A DNA stretch of 54,055 nucleotides, from assembly GCA_963575745.1 (NCBI GenBank), contig CAUYUJ010018311.1, positions 135,001-189,055 on the forward strand. Direction: 5' to 3'. Below are positions 1-11,612 of the stretch, piece after piece; the stretch's first letter is position 1, and the number at the start of each line of letters is the position of its first letter. This stretch comes from Prorocentrum cordatum (Eukaryota > Sar > Dinophyceae > Prorocentrales > Prorocentraceae). Under the pieces are notes generated by a model. That model made no database searches, was not told where the DNA came from, and was given only the letters and a program-made list of their open reading frames with translations. Made by a program: the position numbers and the translations under genes.

Positions 1-1
1 A

Positions 2-58
<57 letters not shown>

Positions 59-80
59 CTACGACGACGCCAGCGGCGAC
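1..80. repeat. (ACG)n microsatellite at the window start
   Basis: About 19 perfect ACG units, then imperfect units. It opens a long threonine-rich frame, but the composition is simple sequence and there is no reason to call it a gene. Confidence 0.9.
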
Positions 81-295
81 GACGGCTGCGGCGACCACGG
101 CGACATGGGCGATGACAGCGGCGACGTGGTCGACGGTGGGCTACAAAGAGCTGCAGGGCCAGTTCAGGGCCAGTTCTAGCCCCCCTGGCTTGAGCGGAGG
201 AGGACGAGGAGCAGGAGAAGGGGCAGCAGCAGTAGCAACAGCAGAACAACTTCGGGCTCCAGGATCTACGGGTGCGTCAGGGGGAACGGGGAATA

Positions 296-535
296 GTGGA
301 GGAACGACGTGGGGGAGGGAGGGAGGGAGAAAGGGAGTGGAAGGAGTGAGTGGGGGGAGGGAGGGAGGGAGCGAGGGAGGGAGAGAGGGAAGGATGGAGC
401 GATGGAGAGAGGAGGCGGAGGAGGAAGAGGAAGAGGAAGTGGAGGAGAAGGAGGAGGAGGAGGAGGAGGAGGAGGCGGAGGAGGAGGAGGAGGAGGGGGA
501 GGGGGAGGGGAGGGGAGGGGAGGGGAGGCAAGCTA
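296..535. repeat. Purine-rich GGGA/GGA tract
   Basis: A GGGAGGGA run passes into a GGA run and then a GGGGA run, almost purely purine on the + strand. Open frames on both strands here are consequences of the composition. The tract ends at 529, directly against a conserved module (530-582, minus strand) that also occurs at 7368-7416. Confidence 0.9.
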
Positions 536-582
536 GGTGTGCTCGCGTCATATCTGACGTCCTACCCCTCCCTCCCATCCCC
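530..582 (-). repeat. Conserved ~50-bp module next to simple repeat (copy a)
   Basis: Read on the minus strand it runs from GGGAGGGAGGGGTAGGA to CACACCTAGCTTG and then enters the purine/pyrimidine tract. The + strand at 7368-7416 carries the same module followed by a TTTG run. It also resembles the 3' module of the composite ~740-bp element. This looks like the 3' end of a retroposed repeat family with variable simple-sequence tails, which is an inference. Confidence 0.5.
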
Positions 583-654
583 TACCATGGTGTAGATATC
601 CTCTCGATTCGCACAGTCGGATGTCGAGCAGGGCAATGATCGCGAGAGGGTACG

Positions 655-800
655 CGATGCATGTGAGAGCACGGCATGGCATGGCGTAGAAGAGCACGGC
701 AAAGCGTAGCATGCCATAGCATGGCGTGGCATTGCGCAGTGAATCATTGCATCACAAAGCATCGCAGCGCAAAGCATGGCATCGCACAGCGGCGCAGAAC
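655..800. repeat. Degenerate GGCAT-type pentamer repeat
   Basis: Short words such as GCATGGCATGGC, GCACGGCA and GCATCGCA recur with roughly 5-bp phasing. The same style of degenerate pentamer field is seen at 15089-15560 and 41860-42290. Confidence 0.6.
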
Positions 801-1157
801 ACAACACCGCACATGATGTCATGGCATGGCGCCAGGTTCTTTGGAGGGTAAGTGGATCGTTTTCGAGAAGTCTGGGCCTGTCTGGAGTCGTGGCTCCATG
901 TCTAGGTCCTTGGGCTTTCCGAAATCCTCCACACGAGGATGTGCTCCTGGAGAGGACCCGCTGCCCCTGCTTTCAACATCGCCTTCTCAAAGCAGAACTG
1001 GGGCTCCCGCTTGATACTTCCTGAAAACGACGACGCGCCAAAGTGGAGGGGGGCTTCTGCGGCCCCAAAAATCAACGAATCGACACTGAGTGTGTAATCA
1101 CTTCCGATAGCTTTCGCGGATGGGCATTTGTTTAATTTTCGGCGTATTTGGAAGGAA

Positions 1158-1310
1158 GGCCAGCGCTGCAGCGGGAGCACGATCCGCAACGAGCGAAAGC
1201 AAGGAAATGAGGCCAGCGCTGTAGCGGGAGCACGATTCGGAACAAACGGAAGCCCGAAAATGAGGCCAGCTCTTTAGCGGGAGTAAAATTTTGAAAAAAT
1301 GCCCAAGCGA
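1158..1310. repeat. 53-bp tandem repeat, about 3 copies
   Basis: GGCCAGCGCTG(C/T)AGCGGGAGCACGAT recurs at 1158, 1211 and 1264, a 53-bp spacing, with drift in the third unit. No gene is visible. Confidence 0.8.
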
Positions 1311-1424
1311 AAACCCAATTCTCGGGAATCTTGTGAGGAAAAACAATAAGCGGAGGGGGCCAGGTATCTTCTGGACGTCATCAGGGGAGAGAGGAGAGTA
1401 CCATTCATATTGTATAATTGTGGA

Positions 1425-1496
1425 GGAGAGGGGAGGGGAGGGGAGAGGGGGAGGGGAGGGGAGGGAGGGAGGGAGGAGGAGGGAGGGAGGTGAGGG
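1425..1496. repeat. GGGGA/GGGA purine tract
   Basis: Short purine-only simple repeat on the + strand. Confidence 0.85.
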
Positions 1497-1499
1497 TTT

Positions 1500-3240
1500 A
1501 CCCAAATTAATCGGCCATTGGCAGCTAGCTGCGCGCCCGAAATTGGTTCAAGTCGGCTGGTTCCGCCGTAACCGATTGCCGCCAGTCGATGTCATAGTTT
1601 CGGAGGGCTCGCATGTACACCGAATGCCGAGCTCTAGACCTCCCGCTAGCTGGTTCTCGGGCACAGGCTAGCATGAGTGGCAATGTAGACTGGGCTCCAA
1701 GAGTTCGTTCTCTTCCTCGTTCTTCAATCGTTTCGCTCGTTCCGCGGCCCATGCTGCTTCATGGTTGGCCGTTGGTTTGGCTGGGAAGTGCCACAGGTGC
1801 GAAGGTACGGCCAAGAGGGGCCATAGAAGTGCACTCGGAATGGTGCCTCGATTCTCCATGATGACGAGCTTGCGGGACGCATCAGTACGTCATGCGTCGA
1901 TGGTGGCTGATTGCAAGAGCCAGTCGCACAGGCGCGGCCCGAAGTGATAATCAGACCTTCGCGGCCTGGCGGCTCTGCAAAGGAGGCCTGCAGATTCAGG
2001 GGCGCGTCGGGAAATCGCGGGTGGTGGTGGTGGTGGTGTCCGCGCTTGTCGTGGCGCCCACATCTCAGACCGGTTTTCCTTCGGAAAGCACTGGGATGGG
2101 CCCAGATTGTCCTGGAGAATTTCGTTCCGCATTCCGAGTTGAATTTCTCGCGGATTTTTTGGCCAGGAATGAAGACTACAGAAAAAATCACGTTGTTTTT
2201 CGCTCGCTGTTTCGGGATTTTGCGTTGACAGAAATTCGCTCACAAATCCGCTGCAGCACGTCTGCAAGGTCGGTGCGATGACGCTTGTAGCCTCTTGGCG
2301 CGAGCTTGAGGAGATCCGAAATCTATTGGAAGCGGAACGGCGAGAAAGCCAAACCTTTGACATGCATCGATTTGTTTTAATGGTGTTGGTCTCCTGGAGG
2401 CCTCTTGGGGCATCTATAAGACCATGTTGTGTCATCTTTGGGCTATATCATGGCCTCTTGGGCTTGTCGTGGATGCATGGTTTGGCTGTCTTGGGGTAGT
2501 ATTAAGGCTTGCCACCCTTCAAGTGGCGATTGGAAGCCACGACAAACCTTTGTGGGGGGAGAGCGAGACATGTAACGCCTGGCGAAAGAAGTCGGCGGGA
2601 ACATTTGTTTTACAACGTTCAGATCGCACCGTAAATCACATGTGACGTGAGAACCAAGTTCGGGCGCAACGTAGAGACAGAGAGAAAGTATGGAAATAGT
2701 GTAGGAGAAGTTCAGGTGAATATCCCTCGGGTGGGCTAGCTTCCGAGTGGCGCCCGATGTTTTCCAATCTTGTAAAAAATTGTTCCAGACGTCTTGGGGG
2801 CGCCAGAGCTTCCCCAAACGTGCGCCACACCTTTTGCCACTTGTTCCTGAACGTTTCCTAACTGACGAGATTCGCCGAGGTGCTTTCTATACTTTTGGAC
2901 GTTCGTCAATAGTTTGTCTTATTGTCCTGAGGCGCTCGCATTTGCGCTAGCCCCCTACACTCTGGTTGAATTGCTGTGTGACTGAGGCGTGCCTTGGTTT
3001 TCTTATTGATACTTATTGCTCTACTCCGCGCTCTGACTCCAGCCCGAGTTGTAATACATTCCAGCGATACCGCAGTTTGCCCTTGTTTTCCTGCTGCAGC
3101 TCTTGATGATGGCTCGTGGGCTGCCCTGGAGCCATCGCATGGCCATCTTGTAGCTATTTGAGGCCTGTACTGGGGCGATGTCGGGGATCTTCCGAGCCCT
3201 GTTGGAGCACCTTCTGGGCCCCACTTGTGGCCATCTTGGG
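1500..3240. other. Gene-free stretch
   Basis: No credible coding region, RNA gene or clear repeat array. It holds only short open frames without recognisable motifs and one GTG run (about 2020-2039). Confidence 0.5.
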
Positions 3241-3249
3241 GCGATCCTG

Positions 3250-3691
3250 GAACCATGGTGAAGCCTCAGAGTTTCAGAGGGAGCGAACCGGTGAGACAAA
3301 CAACGAAACCACTGAGCCTCTGTTTAAGTATTTGATTGCTCCTTTCTCCGATGGGGGGACGTTACACATGACCATCGCCTGGAGGATCGATTTTGAGGGA
3401 CCTCGACAGGCGGTGGATATGGACATTTTCGTGTCCCCGGGAGCCAACGTATATCCAGATCCGCCGCCCGCTCTGGGGCACCAGGACGTCGGCGCCCAGG
3501 CGGTGGATATGGATAAATCCCCGCCTCGTACTTTCCTCTTGGGGTGCGTTGCTGGGGGCTGTCCTGGGGGTCGTTTTAGGTATCGTGGTTGTCTGGTATC
3601 CGGACCATGGTCCATGGACCATGCTGAGGCCTTAGAGTTCCACAGGGAGCGAACAGGCGAGACAAAGACGAAATCACGGAACCACTGTTTA
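3250..3691. repeat. Pair of ~70-bp direct repeats (empty and filled site)
   Basis: The sequence at 3250-3328 (ACCATGGTGAAGCCTCAGAG to CTCTGTTTA) recurs, with substitutions, at 3615-3691. Copy 1 continues uninterrupted as AGTATTTGATTGCTCCT. Copy 2 is interrupted after GTTTA by the foldback element at 3692-3906 and resumes as GTTTAGGTATCTGACCTGCTCCT. A GGCGGTGGATATGGA word also repeats at about 3410 and 3498, so the whole 3240-3960 block is nested repeats. Confidence 0.75.
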
Positions 3692-3906
3692 TCGGCGGCG
3701 AGCGAAGAGGGGAAGTGAGAAGGAGAAGGTCTTCTCAGATGGCGGCGGAGGTTCTCAGCAGTGCTCGCGCTTTCTGGGAATTTTGATGAATCCTTCTGCG
3801 TCTTCGGGGAAGGCTTAGGAAACTTCTCAGAAGGCCCGGGGACTTCTGAGCCTTCTGAGAAGGCCCGCCCCTTCTCACTTCCCCCCCCCCCCCGGCTCGC
3901 CGCCTG
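3692..3906. mobile_element. Foldback/MITE-like element, copy I, with 5-bp TSD
   Basis: Long terminal inverted repeats begin GGCGGCGAGC (3694) and end GCTCGCCGCC (3904). They continue inward as G-rich, GAAGTGAGA and GGTCTTCTCAGA segments facing their complements. GTTTA lies on both sides (3687-3691 and 3907-3911). A related copy of the flanking DNA at 3250-3340 lacks the element, which supports real insertion. No coding sequence is present, so movement would depend on an enzyme in trans. Copy II is at 37960-38155 and a truncated relative at about 28500-28612. Confidence 0.75.
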
Positions 3907-4080
3907 GTTTAGGTATCTGACCTGCTCCTCTCCTCCTGGGGGGCGTTGCTGGGGGCTGTCCCCCCCCCCCAAAGCGGGCGGGCGTCTGCCTCCCCCCACC
4001 CCCGCCTCCAAGCGGCCTATCCCGCCGGGAACCGCTCGGGGGGGCTGGGGCCGCACCGGAAGAAGAGTGCCCCTCCTGGC

Positions 4081-4575
4081 CTCCCCCCCCCTCCCTCCCT
4101 CCCTCCCTCCTCTTCCTCCCTCTCTCCCTCCCTCTTCCTTCTCCCTCCCTCCCTCCCTCCCTTCTCCCTCCGTCCTCCTTCTCCCTCCTCACTCCCTCCT
4201 CCTTCTCCCTCTCTCCCTCCCTCCTCCTTCTCCCTCCTCCCTTCCTCCTTCTCCCTCCCTCCTCCCTCCTCCTCCCTCCTCCTTCTCCCTCCTCCTTCTT
4301 CCTCCCTCCTCGTCCTCCCTCCTCCTTCTCCCTCCTCCTTTTCCCTCCTCCCTCCCCCCCCTGCCAGAGGGCCCTCGGCCGAGAAGGGAGGGGAAGAGGA
4401 GCAGGAGGAGCAGGAGAGAGGGAAGAGGAGGAAGACTGAGGAGGAAGAACAAGGGGGAGGAGGAGGGAGGAGGAGCAAGAAGGGAGGAGGAGGACGAGGA
4501 GGAGGTGGAGGAGGAGGAGGAGGATGAAGAGGAGGAAGAAAGACGATGAAGAAGAAGGGGAAGGAGGAGGAGACA
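4081..4575. repeat. CCTCCCTCC tract followed by GGA tract (quasi-palindrome)
   Basis: Pyrimidine-only simple repeat (4081-4368) is followed, after a short G/C spacer, by purine-rich GGA/GAA repeat (4378-4575). The halves are roughly complementary and could fold back. Long open frames on both strands are composition artefacts. Confidence 0.85.
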
Positions 4576-5335
4576 AGAAGTTCCTGCCCCCCTGCTCATC
4601 CTGTTCCTCCCCCCCTCCTTTCTCCCGTACCTGGACAGAAGTTCGAACCCTGCGGCGTAAGATACTCCCCCAGACCCCCAAAATTGATACTGAGGGTGCG
4701 GTAATGGAGAGTGTACGGGTGGACAAACAATTGAACAGCACCCGTGCTGAAATCAACATGGGTTTCAGGGGAAGGCGGGGGATAAGTCTGGGATAAGCAT
4801 CCCCCTCAAGTGTCAGGCCTCTGGAGACCAGGACACAGATAAGCCAGGACACTGAAAACGAATGAAACAACACCCTTTCTTGCAAAGTCACATTTTCCGG
4901 CACCCGTGCATTTGTTGTTTGCTGCACTGCAGGATTCGGGTTTGTGTCTGGGTTTTGGGGGGGGGGTGCAGGCCTTTAGGGCCTGCAGTATTTTGTTCGT
5001 GCCGCCGTCTTGAAAAAGTAGTTTCGAGGGATGTTGGATGTCCGGGTCCAGCGTTTCCAGGTTTACGGGGCCCTGAAAGCGTGCGAGGGCTCGAATAGTT
5101 TGTCCATGCGCTGTCCCTTCCCCCCCGTGCAGCCCGAGCCAGGCGTTCGTCGTTCCCGTGGACGACCTCCCGCGGGAGCAGGGCGCCGCGTGGCTCGACA
5201 CCCTGGCGTCCCTCTGCACGTTCTCCGACGGCGGGGCCGGGTCAGGGCAGGCCATGAATGGAGTCTGGCACGGCCACCGAGGTCACCGAGCGCTCGCTCC
5301 ACTGCTCGCAGAGCGCCTGCTTGCAAATGTCCGGA

Positions 5336-5631
<296 letters not shown>

Positions 5632-5639
5632 CTCGGACC

Positions 5640-7367
5640 AGGCTACGTAGGACGAGGGGCTGACGGAGCCGACAAGGGGGAGCTCTCCCTGGCGGGATTC
5701 TGCCTGCCCCCCTCGCCCTCCTGCTGCTCCTGCTCGTCCTGCTCGTGCTCCTGGCGCTTGCGCTACGGGGGTGTTACTTGGTGCTTGTTAATTGGGTGTT
5801 TTTTTTCGGGTGGGGCTAGGACGAGGATAAATCCGTTCCAGAGGGTTCCAGAACGCTCTCAGAGCATTCTGGGACGATCTGAGACGGCCGCGGCCCCCGA
5901 GGCATTCTCCATAGCCGCCGGATCTCAAAATTTATCCTCGTCCTGGCTTCGTCTCATGTTCACGAGTAGTGGACCGCGCTTGTCTATAGAAAGGAAGGAA
6001 GGCCATGGACTCGGACGGTACATTGCACAGGGGTAGACACAATCAGCTGCTCGCACGGAAAGTGCAAACGCGGCGCGCCAGTGATGGGCGAGAGCTGAAC
6101 ATGACGAGAATGGTTATCTATTTTCTCAACAGTCGGGCCGCGTGACAAGAAACATCGTATGTTTCGTCAGGGGGGCCTGTATTGCTTTGGCTTGAGTTCG
6201 GCGTGGACCGAGACACCTCGGCGGATGTCACGATAGGGTTTCTCGCGGTGGGAACATTGTGCACTCGTTTTCACTGTGCCCTGAGCTCTCTATTCTCTTT
6301 TTCTTGTCATCCCCCTCAACATTCGAAATCTACCCTCCGCCTTCTACTCTCCGCTCTCTACTTTCTTCTCTCGCATTTCCACTGTTTGGTCTCTGTCTTC
6401 TGCACTGACCGTTCGCTCTGCTCTTTTTCCTTGTACGCTATACACTCGACTCTACTCCCTTGGATGTAAGAAATAACGCGAAACCAAATCATAACTTTAT
6501 AATTCCGCCGTTCAAAGAGATTGAGCGCAATTCGGACCACGACGATCTGGGGCTCAAAGAACTGTACTTGTGGCTTGCGTTGCGTATTTGCGTTTTCGGC
6601 GGCAGCCGCGGATCGTGCCCAGCTTGGAACCCGCGGATTTCAACGTTACGAGTCATTGTCGCTTCTTCTTCTTCTTCCCGTGACTGTGTCCTGGAAGTGT
6701 CCCGCCCTCTCCGTGCATTGTTTCTTCACGCCGAATGGCAGCACTGGTATTTCCTGCGTGCTCTTTCGAGCGGAACGTTCTCGGTGTCTCAAAATACAGT
6801 CAACCCACATAATTCAGGACGGGCATCCTTCCCAGGGGTACCTATGCATCCTTGCCCCTTCCGCCCATCCTTGGCCACTTTCGCTGGCCGCGCCGCGCTC
6901 GAAAGGCTTCAAAGTGGCCTTCGAAGGTCCCTGCATCCTAATCGTGCGTCCTTATGATACGGGTTTACTGTAGTGTTCCTCTGCAGCGGGCCTTACTTTG
7001 GGATCGGCGCTTTGCCCGTCGTTCAGCATGGCGCTCTCGCCCCAGCGCGGGCCACTTCTCTGGATCTGAGTCCTTACTCATCGTTGTCGCCCCTTCCGTT
7101 TCCTTCACCCGTCTTCCCGTGGTCATATTGTTCCTCCCGCTCCTCCCACTCCAACCTGTTGTTTCTGCCCCGCATCGTCCTCTTCCTTCCTCATCCTCCT
7201 CTTCCGCCTGCTCATCCTCTCGCTCATCCGCAACCGCCTCCTCCAACTTACGCAGCTCCTCTCTTGTTATTGCGCATGGTACGATACAAGAGGTCATTTT
7301 CGGGGTTCCAGGTCCGCGAGGAAACCCGTCGGCGGACGTAGCAAACATCAGCGCAGTGAGAAAGTGA
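5640..7367. other. Gene-free stretch
   Basis: No recognisable gene. Short frames have no motif and mixed composition. Pyrimidine-rich patches (about 6280-6440, 7090-7270) are the only compositional features. Confidence 0.5.
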
Positions 7368-7416
7368 TGGGTGGGAGGGGTAGGATGCCAGACACGGCTC
7401 TAACGCACTTAGCTTG
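7368..7416 (+). repeat. Conserved ~50-bp module next to simple repeat (copy b)
   Basis: GTGGGAGGGGTAGGATGCCAG through GCACTTAGCTTG matches the minus-strand module at 530-582. Here it is followed by TTTG, CT and TA simple repeats. Same module, different simple-sequence tail. Confidence 0.5.
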
Positions 7417-7560
7417 TTTTTGTTTGTTTGTTTGTCCTTTCTCTCTTTCTATATACATATATCCCCTCTATATGTATATATATATATATATATTGTTTGT
7501 TTCCTTTTCTCTCTCTCTCGCTCTTTCCTTCCCTCTCTCTCTATCTCTCTTTCTGCTATA
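7417..7560. repeat. TTTG / TA / CT simple repeats
   Basis: TTTGTTTG run, then a TATATA core and CTCTCT runs, mostly pyrimidine on the + strand. Confidence 0.9.
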
Positions 7561-8300
7561 GTCAACTCTCATCTACTCTCTACCGGAATCGTGTTCTCGC
7601 CAATTGGCGCGATACGTTCTCTGTGTTCTCCAAAAGCCCCTCATTCACGGAGCGCTTTCCACTACTCGCAAAGTGCCTATTCGCACACGTCCGAAAACGC
7701 ATGCTTGCCTCGACGTGATGGATCGTGAATCCCCGCGGCAGATCCATGCCATGTGCGAGACATTCGGTTTGCGAGTAGCAGAACGCGCTTGCCTTTGCAT
7801 GCCTTCATGCCCTCTGCGGCGTTTCACCTGGGAGATGGCAGCTGCTTGTGGGTTATCTTGGAGAACATCGTTCGCTGCAAAGGCTTCCCCGGTCGTATGT
7901 ACCGAGTGTCCGCTTCCACTCGTGCGCTCGATCTGGCGGGCAGTTTGGCACGGGTCGGTACCGGGACGCCCCAAAGTGGGGGGGTATTTTGCGCCTCTCA
8001 CGGGCGCCGTGTCACCCGCAGGGGCGCGACGATGGTCAAGCTCAGCGCTTCGCGGTCTGTGCCAGAGAGACGCTCTTCGCCAGGGGAACCGCGAGAGGGC
8101 GTGAAGATAAACCGCCCTTCGCGCGGCGCGAAGCGCCATGACCTAGATCCGCGGAACTTGCCAGTCGATGGTCCACTGCTTGCCTTATCCCTGTGCTGGA
8201 GTAGGGAGTGAACAGATGGGATGGGAGAGCCCGGTCCGTGCAAACGTGGGTGGAGTAGGTCGGCCAGGAGGAGTGAGGAGGAACCTGACGACGTCAGTGA
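7560..8300. other. Gene-free stretch
   Basis: Moderate-length open frames overlap on both strands but none shows a domain, a motif or a convincing start. I see no gene. Confidence 0.45.
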
Positions 8301-8309
8301 TGACTTATA

Positions 8310-8525
8310 AGAGGTGGAGGAAAATGGTAGGAGGATTTGGAGGAGGAGGAGGCGACGGAGGAGGAGGGGGAGGAGGAGGAGGAAGAGGAGGAGGAGGAGG
8401 AGGAGGAGGAGGCGGGGGGCGTCGTGATGGAGTATAGAATGAGGAGGAGAATGAGGAGGAGGAGGATTTGCAAGCGGGGGGTAGGAGGAGCAGGAGCAGG
8501 AGGAGGAGCAGGCTGAGGAGGATGA
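8310..8525. repeat. GGA-type microsatellite
   Basis: Long imperfect GGA tract with a denser core at 8338-8415. Confidence 0.9.
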
Positions 8526-9270
8526 AAGATGAATACAATCGAGAGGAGATCGCACCGCGAGTTCCACGGCAGCTTGGAGACGGCCACAGCGACGGGTGGG
8601 GGTGGGGAGCGCCGCGAGACGGAGAGCCCAGCGGCTACCTGTGCTCTACCTCCAACTTCGAGCTTGACCAGGAGCTCGTGTCGACGATGATCATGGCTGG
8701 CGCGGCGCGCGGCTCGGCCCGCGGTGGATCGCGGTCGGAGGGGAGACCGCCCAGGGCCGCCGCCCAGAGGCTCCAAGCGCTTTAACATCGAGGTTCGGCA
8801 TCCTTTCTGGACGACTGTGATCGGATCCCTCCGCCATCGCTGCGCCTGCTGCCGCTCTGCACTCGACCGTATCCCTTCCTTTGCCTCTCTCCTTCCCCAT
8901 CCCTTCCTCCGTCCCCTCCCTCGCTTTCCCCCTTCTGTTCATCAGGATCTTTCTCCTCCTCCACACATCTTCGTGACATCGGTCATGAGGGCAGCGCAAC
9001 AGGAGCAGATTATCATGCCGCGCTTGCGCCACATGACCACGGAGCTGCGCGGCGAGCGCCTGGTCTGGCCCGCCCGCCGCGGCCTGTGTTCGAGCGGGGC
9101 ACCAGCCGCATGCTGGATTTGGGGGCGACTTCCATCATGCCGGGGAGGACAGGGGGGTGGCTGAGACAGCGTTGTGCTCGTCCCCTGCGATATCAGTCAC
9201 AGGCACAAGAAATAAGCACTGCCAGTGCAGCATCGTCGTCCGCTCTTGGGACAAAACGGAGGGAGTGATC
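8526..9270. other. Gene-free stretch
   Basis: No supported gene or repeat array. Short frames only. Confidence 0.45.
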
Positions 9271-9275
9271 TCCTC

Positions 9276-9330
9276 CGCCTCCTCCTCCTCCTCCTCCTCC
9301 TCCTCCTCCTCCTCTTCCTCATCCTCCTTC
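9276..9330. repeat. (TCC)n microsatellite
   Basis: Near-perfect TCC units following a short unique sequence. Confidence 0.9.
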
Positions 9331-9384
9331 ATCTTTCTTCCTTGTAAACAACTCCTCCCTGTGGTCCCCCCAGACATGTCGGTA

Positions 9385-10110
9385 GGGCGTGGCGGGTGTT
9401 TCGCTTGAGATTTCATCACCATTTATGATCCTGAAGCTTAGAAGGTGCAACAGCTTCGCGGATGGAGGGCAGGCCGTTTGCAAATTGTGGTTATCACCTT
9501 AGCGCTGCGCGCATCAATTTTGAACATGGGCAACAGTTTCATTGGTGGATGGCGAGCCGTTCAAACTGTGGCTCTCGACTCAGCGCCGCGCGCATTCGTT
9601 TTCAAAGTTTGCAGCAGCTTCACGCATGGAGGGCGGGTCGTTTTCAAAATGTGGATCTCGCCCAAGCGCCGCGCACATTCATTTTAAACAGTTGCAACAG
9701 TTTCACGGATGAAGGGCGTTTTTGTTTCAAATGTTGGTTATCGCTTAAGCGCCACGCTCATTCGTTTTGGGAGTTCGCACCAGTTTCAAGGGCTCGCATG
9801 GTCGAAGTCCCAGGAATGGTGTTCTGGCAAGATTTAGGGCTGCCAGGACGCATGATTCGCGGTGTTGGAGTCCCAGGAATGGTGTTCTGGCACGGTTTAG
9901 GATTACCAGGACGCAATATGTAATCATGTTGATTCGCGGCGTTGAAGTCCCAGGAATTTTGTATTGGCACGATTGAGGATTCTCAGTCGTTTGTTTTCCA
10001 TTGGTGCGCTGTCCGCAATGGTAAGATGCTGTGGGGCCCTACGAGGGGGGAACTTAGGGGGAGGGTTTTTGTAACATCGCTGATTCGTCTTAGGTTCACA
10101 CTCTTCCTCC
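9385..10110 (+). mobile_element. Composite ~740-bp repeat element, copy 1
   Basis: Four parts are visible. (1) A 5' module containing ACCATTTATGATCCTGAA (about 9420). (2) About 4.5 units of an 82-bp repeat (starts near 9451, 9534, 9615, 9698, 9781) built on a CAGCTTCACGGATGGAGGGC core and GCGCCGCGCGCATTCGTTTT. (3) Three ~58-bp units built on GTTGAAGTCCCAGGAATGGT (9785-9975). (4) A 3' module 10056-10102 (GGGGGAGGGTTTTTGTAAC to GGTTCACACT) running into TCC repeats. The same order of parts recurs at 27025-27757 (+) and 31945-32520 (-). No protein-coding capacity is convincing, so it is probably a non-autonomous element. Confidence 0.65.
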
Positions 10111-10145
10111 TCATCCTGATCCTCCTTCTCCTCCCCCTCGCCTCT
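10103..10145. repeat. TCC-type tail of composite copy 1
   Basis: Pyrimidine-rich TCC/TCCTCA units directly abut the conserved 3' module of the composite element. Confidence 0.7.
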
Positions 10146-10235
10146 CGAAGTGGGTCTCCCCCGCTGAGCCCCGTGCGGTGCACATGCCGTCTGCGTGGTC
10201 CTGCCTCAAAGAGAAGCTAATTCGCTTCGCAGGCA

Positions 10236-10651
10236 GTGCAGAGTGCTGTTGGGAAAACTGCTTTGGGAGCGTGGGCCACCTCATACAGGTTGCCAATGGC
10301 CACTCAGCCCTGCCTGTTTGGGTGCCCAGAGCAGCGTGACGACCAGGCTCACTATTGCGACTGTGGCCCGCTCTGTAAGTCGGGGTCCCCGCCTGGTCCC
10401 GATCCGCTTCGGGCCGAATCCTGTCTGTCCGTCTAGGGTATATGCTTGCCAAGCTGTGCGATGACACAGTCACTCGTCTGATTCTCCTTTTCAACACGTA
10501 TAACTATTTGCGCGACCTCCACAATCGTGGTCGCGCAGGGATCGGAGACGCTGCGACGGATCGTGCAGCCCTGAGGTCCGCTCGCACCCACCTGGCCCTC
10601 GCAACGCCAAGGGTCAGGTTCATTCATTTCGGCCGTCACGCCCACGCCTAA
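10236..10651 (+). pseudogene. Decayed LINE ORF2 C-terminal fragment
   Basis: The frame from 10236 encodes AWATSYR, then PCLFGCPEQRDDQAHYCDC. This is a Cys/His motif of the CxxxCx(n)HxxxC kind found after the reverse transcriptase in many LINE-type ORF2 proteins. The frame stops at 10436. A second frame (10442-10651) gives LILLFNTYNYLRDLHNRG, which resembles the C-terminal tail of such proteins, so one frameshift probably separates them. The family differs from the large LINE at 47276-53530. It is 5' truncated and is followed by about 35 bp of UTR and then a TCC tract. The assignment rests on motif pattern only. Confidence 0.45.
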
Positions 10652-10687
10652 CTCATCATCCGCCCCGGGACGGGGTCTCGGCGCCGC

Positions 10688-10775
10688 GCGGCCTCCTCCT
10701 CCTCCTCCCCCTCCTCCTCCTCCTCCTCCTCCTCCTCCTCCTCCTCCTCCTCCTCCTCCTCCTCCTCCTCCTGGA
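10688..10775. repeat. (TCC)n tract at the LINE fragment 3' end
   Basis: About 85 bp of TCC units, 37 bp after the presumed stop of the LINE fragment. It is arranged like the TCC tract after the larger LINE. Confidence 0.9.
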
Positions 10776-10934
10776 GGAGAGCGGGCCCGCCGGCTGCCGC
10801 GCGGCCGAGGTCCAGCCGCCGAAGCCCGCGGGCGCGGCCGCGCCACTGCCCGCCAGCGCGGCCCCGAGGCCCGCCCCTCACCCATGGCGCGCGCGCGGGA
10901 GGCGGACGAGCCCTGGCGGACTTAGGTTGGAGGT

Positions 10935-10959
10935 CGTTTTTTTATTTTCTTTCTTTCTT

Positions 10960-10994
<35 letters not shown>

Positions 10995-11090
10995 CCCTTC
11001 TCCTCTCTCTCGCTATCCCCCTCCCTCTCTCTCTCTCTCTCTCGTTTGTTCTCTCTCTCTCTCTCTCTCTCGGAGTCTTTGACGTCTTCG
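10935..11090. repeat. TTTC / CT / TA simple repeats
   Basis: Runs of TTTC, CTCTCT and TATATA, with a smaller CT run at 11210-11228. Confidence 0.9.
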
Positions 11091-11394
11091 CTGGAGCGGG
11101 CAACCCCTTGGACGCTCATAGGCCTGCAGGTGGTCCCACTGCCAGCGACGACGGCTTGCGAAAAAGGCTTCCAGCATCTCGATGATTGCATGTTGTGTTT
11201 TTGTTTTTGTTCTCTCTCTCTCTCTCGTTGTTCTCTGCGTCCGCCACAGTCTGTCTCGCCCTGCTGCTCTTGCTGCCCCTCCCGCGCCGTCTTCGGCCTG
11301 CGCGGGGGGGCGAGCGGGCCGTGAGGCCCGCCAACTGACGCCTCGAGCGCTCGCTCCCGCGGCTTGGCCAAGAAAGGAGCCCTGGCGCGGGACC

Positions 11395-11612
11395 ACCCGG
11401 GGCGTTCCGAAAAGGGTCGTGCCTTCGAGGATAGAAAGGGTTGTCCTCTCTTCCGCTGCGGAAGGTCGGCGGAAGTGAAACGAGGCCGCTTCCGCCAGCG
11501 GAAGCCGGCGGAAGGGCGGCGGAATGTGGCGGAAGTGAAAAATGCGCCCCCAAGAGGTGAAACACGCTTTTGGGTTCAGGGTTTCCGAAATCCGCCACTT
11601 GGCGATGGGGTT
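11395..11612 (+). repeat. GGCGGAAGT-containing dispersed repeat, copy 1
   Basis: TTCGAGGATAGAAAG is followed by repeated GGCGGAAG words and ends with AGGGTTTCCGAAATCCGCCA. The same order of words recurs at 15945-16145, so this is a dispersed repeat family and not a gene. Confidence 0.6.

Noticed and set aside
4636-4660. tRNA B-box-like GTTCGAACCC
   Set aside because: No A box or foldable cloverleaf at the right distance on either strand.
3761-4927. Pro/Ser-rich and Arg/Gly-rich frames, including a 350-codon minus-strand frame
   Set aside because: They span CCTCC/GGA tracts; composition explains the lack of stops.
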